Shown one piece after another: positions 8,636 to 17,674 of a DNA stretch of 49,319 nt. Numbering within the stretch: the first letter of the stretch is position 1; each line of letters begins with the position of its first letter. This DNA is from Bacteroidaceae bacterium. GTDB lineage: Bacteria > Bacteroidota > Bacteroidia > Bacteroidales > Bacteroidaceae. The position numbers were made by a program, and so were the translations under genes. Under the pieces are notes generated by a model, which saw only the letters and a list, made by a program, of their open reading frames with translations, was not told the origin of the DNA and did not search any database. The stretch lies in assembly GCA_024693505.1 (NCBI GenBank), contig JAILKU010000021.1, forward strand, positions 1 to 49,319, given 5' to 3'.

Positions 8636-11176
8636 ATGCGCATGAAAGAGATCCTAAGCATTCTGGGCCTAATGATTGGCCTGAACGCAGTGGCACAGGA
8701 AGCCACAGACCTGAGAACAGAGGGCATGAAGGAGCCCTTGGGTATCGACAACACTCAGCCTCATTTCAGCTGGAAGATCGTCTCGCCGCAACCCTTTAGT
8801 CAAGCGGGCTATGAGTTGGAAGTGGCAACAACCCCCACCCTGCTGAAGGAGGGGAAGGCCGATGTATGGGTTTCGGGTCAGGTGAACTCGGCCGAGACGG
8901 TGATGGTGCCCTTCTCAGGCGGTCAGCTGAAGTCCCGCACCCTCTACTACTGGCGTGTGCGCAGTAGCGACGGAGAGAAATGGACACCCTGGAGCAACGT
9001 GCAGCGCTTTGGCATAGGCATTGTAAAGCCCGACCAGATGAGGGGCGAATACATCGGACTGGGTCTGGGAGAGGCGCAGAGCATCCTGCTGCGGAAGACA
9101 TTCGAGGTCAGTCAGCGGAAGGGAACAGCCTTGCTGCATGTAAACTCACTGGGATACCACGAAGCCTACCTGAACGGTAAGCCGGTGAGCCAGGCTGTGC
9201 TCACACCGGCTGTATCGCAAATGGACCGCCGTTCCCAAATCGTGACCTACGACGTAACGCCACTGCTCAAGAAAGGGAAGAACACCCTGGTCATCTGGGC
9301 AGGATCGGGCTGGTACAAGAAGAATACCTTCCGCGCACAGTTCGAAGGGCCGCTGGTACGAGCCGACCTGGACCTGCAGAACGAGGGCGAGATCCTGGAT
9401 CTGGTGCATACCGATGCCACTTGGCAGGGACGCAAGGGAGGCTATGAGGATACAGGCAGCTGGAGTCCCGGGCAGTTTGGCGGTGAACGGATTGACGCAT
9501 CACTGGTTCCCACCGCCTTTGCAGCCCTGCAGAAGGAGAAGGACTGGCAGGAAGTGCGGATTGCCGACATCCAGGGGATAGAGGCTACGCCGCAGATGTG
9601 CCAGCTGAACAGCATCAAGGAAATAGTATCTCCCGTCAGCATCGAGGACAAGGGCGATGGCCGTTGGCTGGTCGATATGGGGCGTGTGGTGAACGGTCTT
9701 TTCGAGATAGAGCTCCACGGACTGGAGAAAGGTAAGGAGGTAAAGGCTTCGTACTGCGACCACATGCTCGACCTGGATAAGTTCCAGGGCACCAACTGGG
9801 GCGACGACGTATATATCTCCTCCGGAAAGGGGGGAGACACCTTCCGCAACCGGTTCAATCACCACCTCTTCCGCTATGTCCTGCTGAGCGGACTACCCTA
9901 CCGGCCCGAGACGAAGGATATGCGTGCCCACCGCATCGGAATGGACATAGAGAAGACCGGAACCTTCGAGAGTTCGGATGAAGACCTGAACTGCATCTAC
10001 CAGATGATAGCCTATACGATGGACGGCCTGATGTGGGGCGGCTATATGGTCGATTGTGCCAGCATAGAACGACTGGGCTACGGAGGCGACGGCAATGCCT
10101 CTACCCTGTCGCTACAGAACACCTTCGACGTCGGTCCGCTATACATGAACTGGCTCCAGGCTTGGAACGATGCCATTCGCCCCGACGGTAGCGTACCCCA
10201 CACAGCTCCTAATCCATACAAGGCAGGTGGCGGCCCGTACTGGTGCAGTTTCGTTGTGCAGGCACCGTGGAGGACCTGGTGGACGTTCGGTGATGTGCGT
10301 CCCATGACCCGCACCTACGAGACCATGAAGCTGTGGCTCCGGTATGTGGACGCCTATTCGAAAGACGGACTCCTGCACAAATGGGCCGATGTGGACTACC
10401 GCTGGTGGTACTTGGGCGACTGGCTGGCACCGAAGGGCGTGGATGTCAAAAAACAAGAGAGTGTGGACCTGGTGAATAACTGCGCACTAAGTCAGAGCTA
10501 TGCCGAGCTTATACAGATAGCAAACAAGTTGGGGGTACAGGCCGACAAGGAAGAATTCATTCGTCGCCGCGAGGCACTGAATCTCCGCATTCATGAAACA
10601 TTCTACCATCCCGAGACACAGACCTACGGTACAGGAAGCCAGCTCGACATGGCATATCCGCTTCTCGTTGGCGCAGCGCCTGAAGGAACCAGGGCTATCA
10701 TACGCAGAAAGCTCGTTGAGAGTCATGATCACATAGGTGTTGGCCTGGTGGGCGTGCCCGTCCTTACAGAGTGGGCCACCCTGAACAACGAGGCAGATTT
10801 CATGTTTAAGATCTTAAAGCAGCCGGACTACCCCGGTTACCTCTATATGATAAACAATGGTGCTACAGGCACCTGGGAAGACTGGGACAGCCCGCGCAGC
10901 CATTTCCATAACTGCTACAACGGTATAGGCAGTTGGTTCTATCAGGCACTGGGAGGCATCATCCCCACGCAGCCCGGCTACCGCTCCGTGCGCATCGACC
11001 CGCAACATCCCCGCGGACTCGAGTGGGTAAAGGTGACGCGCCAAACGCCCTACGGTACCATCCTCGTACACTGGAGACAGGAAGCCGGAGCCTATAAGCT
11101 CCACCTGGAAATCCCCAATGGCATCACAGCCACGGTAGGTGACAAAGAGTTGGGAGCCGGTGTTTACGATCTCTAA
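8636..11176 (+). CDS. Alpha-L-rhamnosidase, GH78
   Basis: An 846-residue secreted protein, with the start placed at ATG 8636 (a second Met at 8642 is equally possible). Signal peptide ends near NAVAQ. It has an N-terminal Ig-like domain, a beta-sandwich Bac_rhamnosid domain with YLNGKPV and a WAGSGWY stretch, the (alpha/alpha)6 barrel and a C-terminal beta domain. The barrel carries DCASIERLGYGGDG at about 473-486, the GH78 motif with the general-acid Glu478, and TWEDWDS with the probable general base Glu748. GH78 inverting enzymes release L-rhamnose from rhamnogalacturonans, glycosides and flavonoids. The GH101-like lipoprotein follows after 41 bp, and a rhamnose mutarotase-like gene lies 6.5 kb downstream. 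Confidence 0.92.
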   Translation: MRMKEILSILGLMIGLNAVAQEATDLRTEGMKEPLGIDNTQPHFSWKIVSPQPFSQAGYELEVATTPTLLKEGKADVWVSGQVNSAETVMVPFSGGQLKSRTLYYWRVRSSDGEKWTPWSNVQRFGIGIVKPDQMRGEYIGLGLGEAQSILLRKTFEVSQRKGTALLHVNSLGYHEAYLNGKPVSQAVLTPAVSQMDRRSQIVTYDVTPLLKKGKNTLVIWAGSGWYKKNTFRAQFEGPLVRADLDLQNEGEILDLVHTDATWQGRKGGYEDTGSWSPGQFGGERIDASLVPTAFAALQKEKDWQEVRIADIQGIEATPQMCQLNSIKEIVSPVSIEDKGDGRWLVDMGRVVNGLFEIELHGLEKGKEVKASYCDHMLDLDKFQGTNWGDDVYISSGKGGDTFRNRFNHHLFRYVLLSGLPYRPETKDMRAHRIGMDIEKTGTFESSDEDLNCIYQMIAYTMDGLMWGGYMVDCASIERLGYGGDGNASTLSLQNTFDVGPLYMNWLQAWNDAIRPDGSVPHTAPNPYKAGGGPYWCSFVVQAPWRTWWTFGDVRPMTRTYETMKLWLRYVDAYSKDGLLHKWADVDYRWWYLGDWLAPKGVDVKKQESVDLVNNCALSQSYAELIQIANKLGVQADKEEFIRRREALNLRIHETFYHPETQTYGTGSQLDMAYPLLVGAAPEGTRAIIRRKLVESHDHIGVGLVGVPVLTEWATLNNEADFMFKILKQPDYPGYLYMINNGATGTWEDWDSPRSHFHNCYNGIGSWFYQALGGIIPTQPGYRSVRIDPQHPRGLEWVKVTRQTPYGTILVHWRQEAGAYKLHLEIPNGITATVGDKELGAGVYDL

Positions 11177-11180
11177 TCTC

Positions 11181-11216
11181 CCCATACCTCCCATTAATCC
11201 CATACCTCCCATAAAA
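11181..11216. repeat. Two 18-bp direct repeats before the GH101-like gene
   Basis: CCCATACCTCCCATTAAT (11181-11198) is followed at once by CCCATACCTCCCATAAAA (11199-11216). The repeat occupies almost the whole gap and ends next to the ATG at 11218, so it forms the ribosome-loading region. Confidence 0.75.
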
Positions 11217-11217
11217 A

Positions 11218-12714
11218 ATGAACAAATCATTCTCCCTCCTACTCTGCGCAGCCCTGCTGAGTGCCTGCCAGGAAGTAAAGAACAACCCGGATGTATTCGC
11301 CCTGGAGGGCGAGCCGGATACCCTGCGCTACGAACAGGCTGACTTCCACTGGCACGTCAGCCCCAGACACGACTACTCCAAGACCCTGGTGGGCAAGCTG
11401 TTCCTCTGCCAGGCCGAGTACGACAAAGAATACATGGGCCTGTATAAGATGAGCGACAACGGAAAGCAGACCGTCTATATGACCATCGAGCAGGCCATGG
11501 AAGCCATAAAGGTAATGGACGAACTGACCCTGGGCCTGCCCAAGATTATGTACCTCGTGGGCTGGCAGTACCTGGGTCATGACTCCAAGTATCCCGCCTT
11601 CTTCGAGGGCAACGAGGCCCTGAAGCGACCCGGGGATGAGAACGCCCTGCAGAGCATACGCTGGCTCATGGACGAGGCACGGAAATACCATACCACCGTC
11701 AGCCTGCACATCAACCTTTTCGATGCCTTTACCGACAGTCCTCTCTATGAGAAATACGTACGGGAGGATGTGCTGGCACGCACCAAGGAGGGAGAGCTCA
11801 TCCACGGTGACTGGGGCTACAAGGTAAGCTACGCTGCCGAATGGGAGAAGGGACTCGTACAACAGAGGCTCGACAGCCTGTGCAGCCTGCTTCCCGTCCA
11901 GGCGGCGGGAACCATCCATATCGATGCCTTCCACAACAAAGTGCCGCGCCCTTATGCCAAGGATGACGGAGGAGCTGAAATCCGCTTCGAGTCACCCATC
12001 AGTCCCTGGCACGGACACACAGCCGAGCAAGATCAGGAGGCCAAGGCCAACATCGTCCAGTACCTCGACCAGAAAGGCATAGACGTAACCACTGAGGGCG
12101 TCGGCGGAATGGGCATCGGGGGCTTAGAGGACGGCTACTTCCCCATGTACTGGCACTATAACGACCTGAACCATATCATGCACCTGCGGGCCGACCAGGC
12201 CTGCGGCGGCAATGTATATGGCGAGGCCTGTGCCTTCGGCATGAACCTGAACGTGGAGCAGCTCTTCCGCAGTCAACCCGACCTCAACGAGGCAGCCGAG
12301 AGCTTCAAGCGCGACTTCTGCCGCACAACGCTTATCACACAATACCTGAACCGCCACGGCAGGGAGATGCTCGTACGCAACGGACAGGGTCAGTCCTTAG
12401 GCGTACTGGATGATGGCATCCGCACCTTGCAGAAGGACGGAAGGCTATGCCTGGCAAAGGACGGTGTCATCCTATGCGATGAGGAAGCCGTGCTCGTCCC
12501 CGCTCCCTGGGTGGGAGAGAAAGCACTGGTGGCATTCAGCGAGAAGGGAATCACCGAACGCACCTGGAACCTGCCGCGTGAGCTGAAGCCCAGTCGCCAT
12601 GCCAAGGCATGGACCGTCACCCCGCAGGGACGCCAGCCGTTCGAGGCCTTCAGCCTGAAAGGACAGAAGCTCACCATAACCCTTGCCCCAGGGCAAATGG
12701 TTGTCATAAACTGA
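11218..12714 (+). CDS. GH101-like (endo-alpha-N-acetylgalactosaminidase-related) lipoprotein
   Basis: A 498-residue lipoprotein (LLSAC, lipidated Cys17). The core contains YLVGWQYLGHDSKYP at about 112-126 and SLHINLFDAF, both closely resembling the GH101 catalytic barrel. IHIDAF places Asp236 where GH101 has its nucleophile, and TTEGVGG places Glu293 near the acid/base. GH101 enzymes release the Gal-GalNAc disaccharide from mucin O-glycans, but they are usually over 1,000 residues and multi-domain. This compact form has only the barrel and a small C-terminal beta domain. The substrate may therefore differ. It sits directly behind the rhamnosidase and is probably co-transcribed with it; a strong hairpin terminator follows. 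Confidence 0.65.
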   Translation: MNKSFSLLLCAALLSACQEVKNNPDVFALEGEPDTLRYEQADFHWHVSPRHDYSKTLVGKLFLCQAEYDKEYMGLYKMSDNGKQTVYMTIEQAMEAIKVMDELTLGLPKIMYLVGWQYLGHDSKYPAFFEGNEALKRPGDENALQSIRWLMDEARKYHTTVSLHINLFDAFTDSPLYEKYVREDVLARTKEGELIHGDWGYKVSYAAEWEKGLVQQRLDSLCSLLPVQAAGTIHIDAFHNKVPRPYAKDDGGAEIRFESPISPWHGHTAEQDQEAKANIVQYLDQKGIDVTTEGVGGMGIGGLEDGYFPMYWHYNDLNHIMHLRADQACGGNVYGEACAFGMNLNVEQLFRSQPDLNEAAESFKRDFCRTTLITQYLNRHGREMLVRNGQGQSLGVLDDGIRTLQKDGRLCLAKDGVILCDEEAVLVPAPWVGEKALVAFSEKGITERTWNLPRELKPSRHAKAWTVTPQGRQPFEAFSLKGQKLTITLAPGQMVVIN

Positions 12715-12743
12715 AGGAGAAATACTGAAACGCAGGGATAAAC

Positions 12744-12784
12744 AATGCCGCCACTTGCAGCTTATTTGCAAGTGGCGGCATTTT
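12744..12784 (+). terminator. Rho-independent terminator between convergent genes
   Basis: A 16-bp perfect inverted repeat, AATGCCGCCACTTGCA (12744-12759) and its complement (12767-12782), encloses a 7-nt loop and runs into TTTT. It follows the GH101-like gene by 30 bp. It may also stop transcripts of the opposing DUF1080 gene, whose stop is at 12833. Confidence 0.9.
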
Positions 12785-12832
12785 AATGTTTGTGGATGGG
12801 TAGAGGAAATGATGACTCCTACCTCACTCGTT

Positions 12833-13711
12833 TTAGTCCATCACCTTGATGCGTACGTTGCGGTACCAAACGTCATCGCCGTGGTCCTGCAGGGCGAAGT
12901 AACCGCCCTCCTTACCCTCGTCGATCATCATGCCGTAGGCATAGGGGAACTCACCGCCGGCAGCGAACTTGCTGGCATCGAGCATCTCCTTCCACTTCGG
13001 TGTCCAGAGGTGGTACTCAAGCACTTTCTCGTCGTTCTGGTAGTGGATAACTGTGCCCTTGAAGACAACAATCTTAGCCTTGTTCCACTCGCCGAAGGGC
13101 TTGGCATTCTGAGGCTTGGCAGGCACCATGTCATAGAGAGAGGCAGCCTGACGATTGCCGTCGACACCCAGCTGAGCGTCGATGTGGTTCTCGTTGTCGA
13201 GCACCTGATACTCTGAGCAGCTCTGCCAGATGGGCAGCAGTTCACCATTGGCATCCTTGGCCTCCTGGGCCAGATAGAAGATACCCGAGTTACCGCCCTT
13301 GCTGATCTTATACTCCAGCTCAAGGGTAAAGTTCGTGAACTTGTGGGCAAATAGCAGGTCGCCACCGCCCTCGGCCTGGGCCTCGCCCGTGCCGGAGCCC
13401 TTCAGGTGGATGGCACCGTCGGCGCTCTCCCAGCTGGCGGGCACCTCATCCATGCCGTAGCCGCGCCATCCGTTCAGGCTCGAACCATCGTAAATCACAT
13501 AGTAACCGTCGGCATCCTGTGGGAACTGAGCCAGGTCAACCTGGGCGTTCTCCACAATTTGAGCTACAGCAGCCTCAACAGTCTCAGTAGCCTCGCCCTG
13601 GGGGCATGAGCACTTGTCGCAACCGCAGCTGCAAGAGCCGTTGCACTTGTTCTGACAGCAGGAAGCCATCATCAATGCTGCACAGGCAGCAAACATAAAT
13701 ACTTTTTTCAT
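12833..13711 (-). CDS. DUF1080 (3-keto-disaccharide hydrolase family) lipoprotein with a Cys-rich N-terminus
   Basis: A 292-residue protein if started at ATG 13711. An in-frame Met 30 bp upstream would add ten residues that spoil the signal peptide. The lipobox is MMASC (Cys18). It is followed by seven more cysteines in eighteen residues (19, 23, 27, 29, 31, 34, 36), a dense cluster of CxC and CxxC spacing. The rest (about 75-292) is a DUF1080 beta-jelly-roll fold, with LNGWRG, NSGIFYLAQE, EYQVLDN and a C-terminal VWYRNVRIK. This family is linked to cleavage of 3-keto-glycosides. It is the last gene of the four-gene minus-strand operon with the oxidoreductase. The Cys cluster could bind metal or form disulfides (inference). 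Confidence 0.82.
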   Translation of the reverse strand: MKKVFMFAACAALMMASCCQNKCNGSCSCGCDKCSCPQGEATETVEAAVAQIVENAQVDLAQFPQDADGYYVIYDGSSLNGWRGYGMDEVPASWESADGAIHLKGSGTGEAQAEGGGDLLFAHKFTNFTLELEYKISKGGNSGIFYLAQEAKDANGELLPIWQSCSEYQVLDNENHIDAQLGVDGNRQAASLYDMVPAKPQNAKPFGEWNKAKIVVFKGTVIHYQNDEKVLEYHLWTPKWKEMLDASKFAAGGEFPYAYGMMIDEGKEGGYFALQDHGDDVWYRNVRIKVMD

Positions 13712-13729
13712 CTCGTTGAATTTTATTAA

Positions 13730-13760
13730 ACCATTTACCATTTAACTATTTACCATTTAT
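13730..13760. repeat. AT-rich short repeats upstream of the DUF1080 lipoprotein
   Basis: Four near-copies of a CCATTTA/CTATTTA heptamer fill the leader just upstream of the start at 13711. They are low in complexity and may be remnants of slipped-strand expansion. Confidence 0.55.
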
Positions 13761-13820
13761 TTTTAGTCGGCGAAGCTCAATTTTGAATTGTGTTCCGCCT
13801 GCGCCTGAGGCTTGACCGAA

Positions 13821-13846
13821 GAATTATGAATTATGAATTATGAATT
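13821..13846. repeat. Tandem GAATTAT heptamers
   Basis: GAATTAT is repeated three times and followed by GAATTG, directly after the stop side of the HEAT-DUF1080 gene. With the neighbouring CCATTTA repeats it makes up much of the 142-bp gap between the two DUF1080 genes. Confidence 0.7.
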
Positions 13847-13853
13847 GACCGTA

Positions 13854-16232
13854 CTACTTCAGCTCACGAACGCGAACATTGCGGAACTTCACGCCTGCGC
13901 CATGTCCGAGGAAGCCGATATGACCCTTCTTGTTGAACATGCCGGGATGGTTGCGATGGTCCACTGTGTAAGGATTCTCGTTGCCGCCGTCAGGAGCTAC
14001 GTTATGACCCTGGCAGGCCTTGCGGATGTCGCCGTCCACGATGGTCTCGCCGTTTACGATTACGGTGATGTGGTCGCCCTTCACACGGATTTCCTCTGTG
14101 CTCCATTCGCCGTGCGGCTTATGCTTGATGCGCTTTGCAGGGATGACACCATAGACTGAGCCATGCACCTGATACTCGCGCAGTCCGGCATAGATGGGAT
14201 CGTCGTGGTCCAAGATCTGCACCTCGCACATACCATCGTAGGCTGCATCGACACCCTCGGGAGTACGGATACCCACACCGTTGTTCACACCCGGACGAAC
14301 GAAGCAGAACTCGAAGCGGTAGATGAAGTCCTTATACTCCTTCTTCGTGTAGAGGTTGCCGCCGCCACCGTAGTTGGCCGACACGTAGATGGTGCCGTTC
14401 TGCACGGTATAGTCGGTGGTGTTGCCCTCCCACTTGTCGAGGTTCGTGCCGTCGAACAGGATTTCATAGCCTTCCTTCTTCTCCTCAGGCGTCAGCTGAT
14501 AGATAGGCGATGGTTCGGCTGCGGTGAGCATGTTCTTGATCTCGTCCACGGCATAACCGTCATCAGCCGTGCCATGAGCCTTGTAGATAGCCATTGCCTT
14601 GGTCAGGCTGGTGTTCATGAACTTATAGTCGAGGTCGTCCACGCACTTGCCGGCAATCTGCTTAACGGCCTGAGCAGCCTCATAGGATACGTCCTTATCG
14701 TCGAGGTACTTGGATACGGTGTTGAAGGCCAGCTGAGTAGGTGCGGAAGCCAGAGCGGAGATGGCGTTCTTCTTCACTGCGGCCGTCTTGGCCACCTGAA
14801 GTGCCTCACCCAGTTTACGGCAACGGCTGTCGATACCGCGTTCATTGTCCTTCACCAGCGATACGTATGCATTCAGGGCATCAGCATCACCGGCCTTACC
14901 TGCATTCAGCAGGGTGGGTGCAGCGGCAAAGTTAGTGGTTGACTTCAGGGCTGCGAGGGCATCTGCTGCCTGGCTGCCATTGCCTTCAATGAACTTCTTC
15001 AGGTCCTCGACAGAACCCTTGGTGGCGGTCTGTGCCAGAGGCTTGAAGAAACGGGCTGCGTTCTTGGCACTCTTCATCTGCTGGGCGATGGCCTGGTACT
15101 TACCTTCGGCATCCAGGGTAGCCACAGCTGCATTAAGAGCGGTCTGCAGGGCACCGACCTTATCGGCAGGAACCTTGTCGAGCAGAGCAGCTACCTGAGC
15201 AGCATTCTTTGATGTCACGATACCGGGCAGGGCCTTGATGGCGGCTGCAGAAAGGGCGGCATCGGAAGAGCCAGCCAGTTCGAGAGCCTTGTCGGCAACC
15301 TCATGAACACCACGGGAGCTGGCCAGCTGCAGGAGCTGCTGTTGCTTCTCAGTGCTGGCACCGGCAAAGGCTGCGGGCAGCTTGTCGTTGAGCTTTCCCT
15401 TATAGGTATAGAGAGCCTTCAGGGCATCGTCTGCATAGTTCGTGCCCAGTGCGTTGAGCAGGGCATCGCAAGCCTTCTCGCCACCCAGCTTAACGGCTGC
15501 CTCCATAGCTGCGGGAGCCGTAGCACCAGCCTTTGCTACCTCGGCAAGCACAAGGTCGGCCTGTGAGTTAACGTGGTTGTCGCCTATCCAGTAAAGCACG
15601 TCGGTCTGTGCATCGGGCGAGAGTTTCTTGAACTTCTTTGCCACAGTTGCATAGAGTGCTTCATTAGCCAAGGGAGCCACATACTCCAGGGCCTGGATGC
15701 GATAGGGACGATCCTTACTCTTCAGTGCCTTCAACAGAGGCTTGCTGAAGTCGGTACCCTGAAATGCCTTCAGGGCATCGAACTGCTGAACATAGGGGGC
15801 TGTACCCTTATGGGTGACGAACTCCACCTCGGTTACAGGACCGAGCAGACGTATCTGGCTCTCCAGGAACTGGCGGGTGGCATCGTCGGGAGCCTTGTCC
15901 AGCGCAGCCTTCATGGCCTGGAGCACCGGCTCCTTGTACTTGGTGTTGGCGGTGGCATAGTTGGTGATGGCATTCAGGGCGTACTCAACCTTGTTGTTGG
16001 CCTTCATAGCCGTGGGCTTGAGCATGCCAACGAGGATGCCCACCGTCTGCGGGGCAGCCTCAACAAGGGGAGCCACCTCGCGGTTCAGGTCGTCAGCCTT
16101 CTGAATGGGCATGAGTGCCAATACATCCTGTACGATGGTCTCGGGCTTGCGCTGACGGGCATCCTGAGCCACTGCGGGCAGTGATGTCATGAACATCAGT
16201 GCCGATAGAAAGAGAAATAATATCTTTTTCAT
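13854..16232 (-). CDS. HEAT-repeat protein with C-terminal DUF1080 domain
   Basis: A 792-residue exported protein (signal peptide about residues 1-22, ending AVAQ). Residues about 30-560 are alpha-helical, Ala/Lys/Leu-rich HEAT-like repeats (for example KALKSKDRPYRIQALEYVAPLANEA). Residues about 580-792 form a DUF1080 domain (EILFDGTNLDKWEG, GVNNGVGIRTPEG, EVQILDHDD, YQVHGSVYG, KFRNVRVREL). DUF1080 is annotated as a 3-keto-disaccharide hydrolase family. The HEAT solenoid may hold a partner protein or glycan (inference). It lies 34 bp after the Gfo/Idh/MocA oxidoreductase, which fits an oxidation-then-cleavage pathway. Confidence 0.85.
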   Translation of the reverse strand: MKKILFLFLSALMFMTSLPAVAQDARQRKPETIVQDVLALMPIQKADDLNREVAPLVEAAPQTVGILVGMLKPTAMKANNKVEYALNAITNYATANTKYKEPVLQAMKAALDKAPDDATRQFLESQIRLLGPVTEVEFVTHKGTAPYVQQFDALKAFQGTDFSKPLLKALKSKDRPYRIQALEYVAPLANEALYATVAKKFKKLSPDAQTDVLYWIGDNHVNSQADLVLAEVAKAGATAPAAMEAAVKLGGEKACDALLNALGTNYADDALKALYTYKGKLNDKLPAAFAGASTEKQQQLLQLASSRGVHEVADKALELAGSSDAALSAAAIKALPGIVTSKNAAQVAALLDKVPADKVGALQTALNAAVATLDAEGKYQAIAQQMKSAKNAARFFKPLAQTATKGSVEDLKKFIEGNGSQAADALAALKSTTNFAAAPTLLNAGKAGDADALNAYVSLVKDNERGIDSRCRKLGEALQVAKTAAVKKNAISALASAPTQLAFNTVSKYLDDKDVSYEAAQAVKQIAGKCVDDLDYKFMNTSLTKAMAIYKAHGTADDGYAVDEIKNMLTAAEPSPIYQLTPEEKKEGYEILFDGTNLDKWEGNTTDYTVQNGTIYVSANYGGGGNLYTKKEYKDFIYRFEFCFVRPGVNNGVGIRTPEGVDAAYDGMCEVQILDHDDPIYAGLREYQVHGSVYGVIPAKRIKHKPHGEWSTEEIRVKGDHITVIVNGETIVDGDIRKACQGHNVAPDGGNENPYTVDHRNHPGMFNKKGHIGFLGHGAGVKFRNVRVRELK

Positions 16233-16266
16233 TGTCTTATTAGCTTATTACGGTTAACACTTTAAT

Positions 16267-17565
16267 TTAGATATACTTTCCCCATTCGCCGCGCATGGGC
16301 TGGTTGACAAGCAGGTTGGCAGCATCGTCGTTGATGAACGTCTGCGTCTTGGGATTGAAATGCAGTGTGCGGCCCAGTCGCAATGCGCATACACCCATAT
16401 TGACGATGGTAGCACTATGGTGACCGTTGGTTTCGTTCAGTGCGAAGGGACGACGGGTGCGTACGCAGTCCAGGTAGTCCGTGTTGCGCAACTCGGGATC
16501 AGGCATCTCGTTGATGAGCTGCTGCACATTGGGGATGGTGCACTCGAATCCCTTATATACCTTGCCCTTCGGGCCTTCGATGTAGGGCACCTTGCTGCTG
16601 CTCTCGAAGCCCTCGCCCTCCAGAATGATCTGGCAACCGTCGGCATACGTATAGGTGATCGAACGCCAGATGCCCACTGCATCGGGATGCTGCTGCGGTG
16701 CATCAACCTCAACCTTGATGGGAAACTCGTCGTCCTTGCCCAGGAAGTACTGCACAGGGTCGATATAGTGCTGACCCATATCAGCCAGACCGCCGCCGTC
16801 ATAGTCCCAGTAGCCACGGAAGGTCTGATGCGTACGGTGAACATTGTAGGGCTTATAGGGAGCCGGACCGAGCCACAGGTCGTAGTCCAGTTCCTTGGGC
16901 ACCTGCTGCACCTCCAGGTTTTCCTTACCTACCCAGAAGAACTTCCATGTGAAGCCGGTGGCACCGCTGATGCGCACCTTCAGCGGCCAGCCGAGCAGAC
17001 CGCTCTCCACAAGTTTCTTCAAAGGCTTCACGTCTGTACCCAGACCATAGAACGTATCCTTGAAGCGGAACCAGGTATCCAGGCGGAAGATGCGGGCATT
17101 GCGCTTCACGGCTTCCTGCACGCGGCGACCCTCGCCGATGGTACGCGTCATAGGCTTCTCGCAGAAGATGTCCTTACCAGCGTTCGCTGCCTCAACGGCC
17201 ATGATACCGTGCCAGTGAGGCGGTGTGGCAATGTGGACAATGTCCACGTTCTCATCGTGAATAAGTTCACGGAAGTCGTGGTACGTCTTCACGGTTTCGT
17301 TAAAGCTCTTCTTTGCTGCTTCGAATGCGGAATCCAGGTGCTTCTGGTCCACATCGCAAATTGCTGTCAGTCGGCAACGCTGGTCACTGGCAAAGTGCAG
17401 GTCGGAACGGCCTATGCCACCCACACCAATGATACCGCGAGTCAACTGATCACTGGGAGCCACGAAATTGTTGGCTCCACCCATCTTACCCAGCACTTGG
17501 CGGGGAAGGATGGTAAACAAGGCTGCTCCTGCAGCACTACGTTTCAAGAACGATCGTCTCTCCAT
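16267..17565 (-). CDS. Tat-exported Gfo/Idh/MocA family oxidoreductase
   Basis: A 432-residue protein starting MERRSFLKRS, a twin-arginine (Tat) signal with hydrophobic AAGAALF, so it is probably folded with its cofactor before export. A Rossmann fold begins GIIGVGGIG (about residues 44-52); CDVD follows the second strand, and CEKPM near residue 140 is the family signature with the conserved Lys. The C-terminal alpha/beta domain has DMGQHYIDPVQYF. Family members oxidise sugar hydroxyls using tightly bound or exchanging NAD(P). Sitting directly upstream of two DUF1080 genes, it is a natural candidate to make the 3-keto sugar that they cleave (inference from context and published 3-keto-glycoside pathways). 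Confidence 0.88.
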   Translation of the reverse strand: MERRSFLKRSAAGAALFTILPRQVLGKMGGANNFVAPSDQLTRGIIGVGGIGRSDLHFASDQRCRLTAICDVDQKHLDSAFEAAKKSFNETVKTYHDFRELIHDENVDIVHIATPPHWHGIMAVEAANAGKDIFCEKPMTRTIGEGRRVQEAVKRNARIFRLDTWFRFKDTFYGLGTDVKPLKKLVESGLLGWPLKVRISGATGFTWKFFWVGKENLEVQQVPKELDYDLWLGPAPYKPYNVHRTHQTFRGYWDYDGGGLADMGQHYIDPVQYFLGKDDEFPIKVEVDAPQQHPDAVGIWRSITYTYADGCQIILEGEGFESSSKVPYIEGPKGKVYKGFECTIPNVQQLINEMPDPELRNTDYLDCVRTRRPFALNETNGHHSATIVNMGVCALRLGRTLHFNPKTQTFINDDAANLLVNQPMRGEWGKYI

Positions 17566-17674
17566 GTTTTTAGAATTAATTATAATGGTTTTTACTCGTA
17601 ATGTCTATGATTAGCCTGTCGCAATGAACGCAATCGGACTGCGATAACGCCATCGACAGGGTCTATGTTTCACT

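Noticed and set aside
16360..17601. Plus-strand open frame of about 413 codons
   Set aside because: It is antisense to the Gfo/Idh/MocA gene, whose motifs are complete; composition is His/Val/Leu-rich and unlike a real protein.
17615..17660. CCTGTCG / CGACAGG inverted repeat upstream of the oxidoreductase
   Set aside because: Only 7 bp with a 32-nt loop inside an operon gap; too weak to call a terminator or operator.
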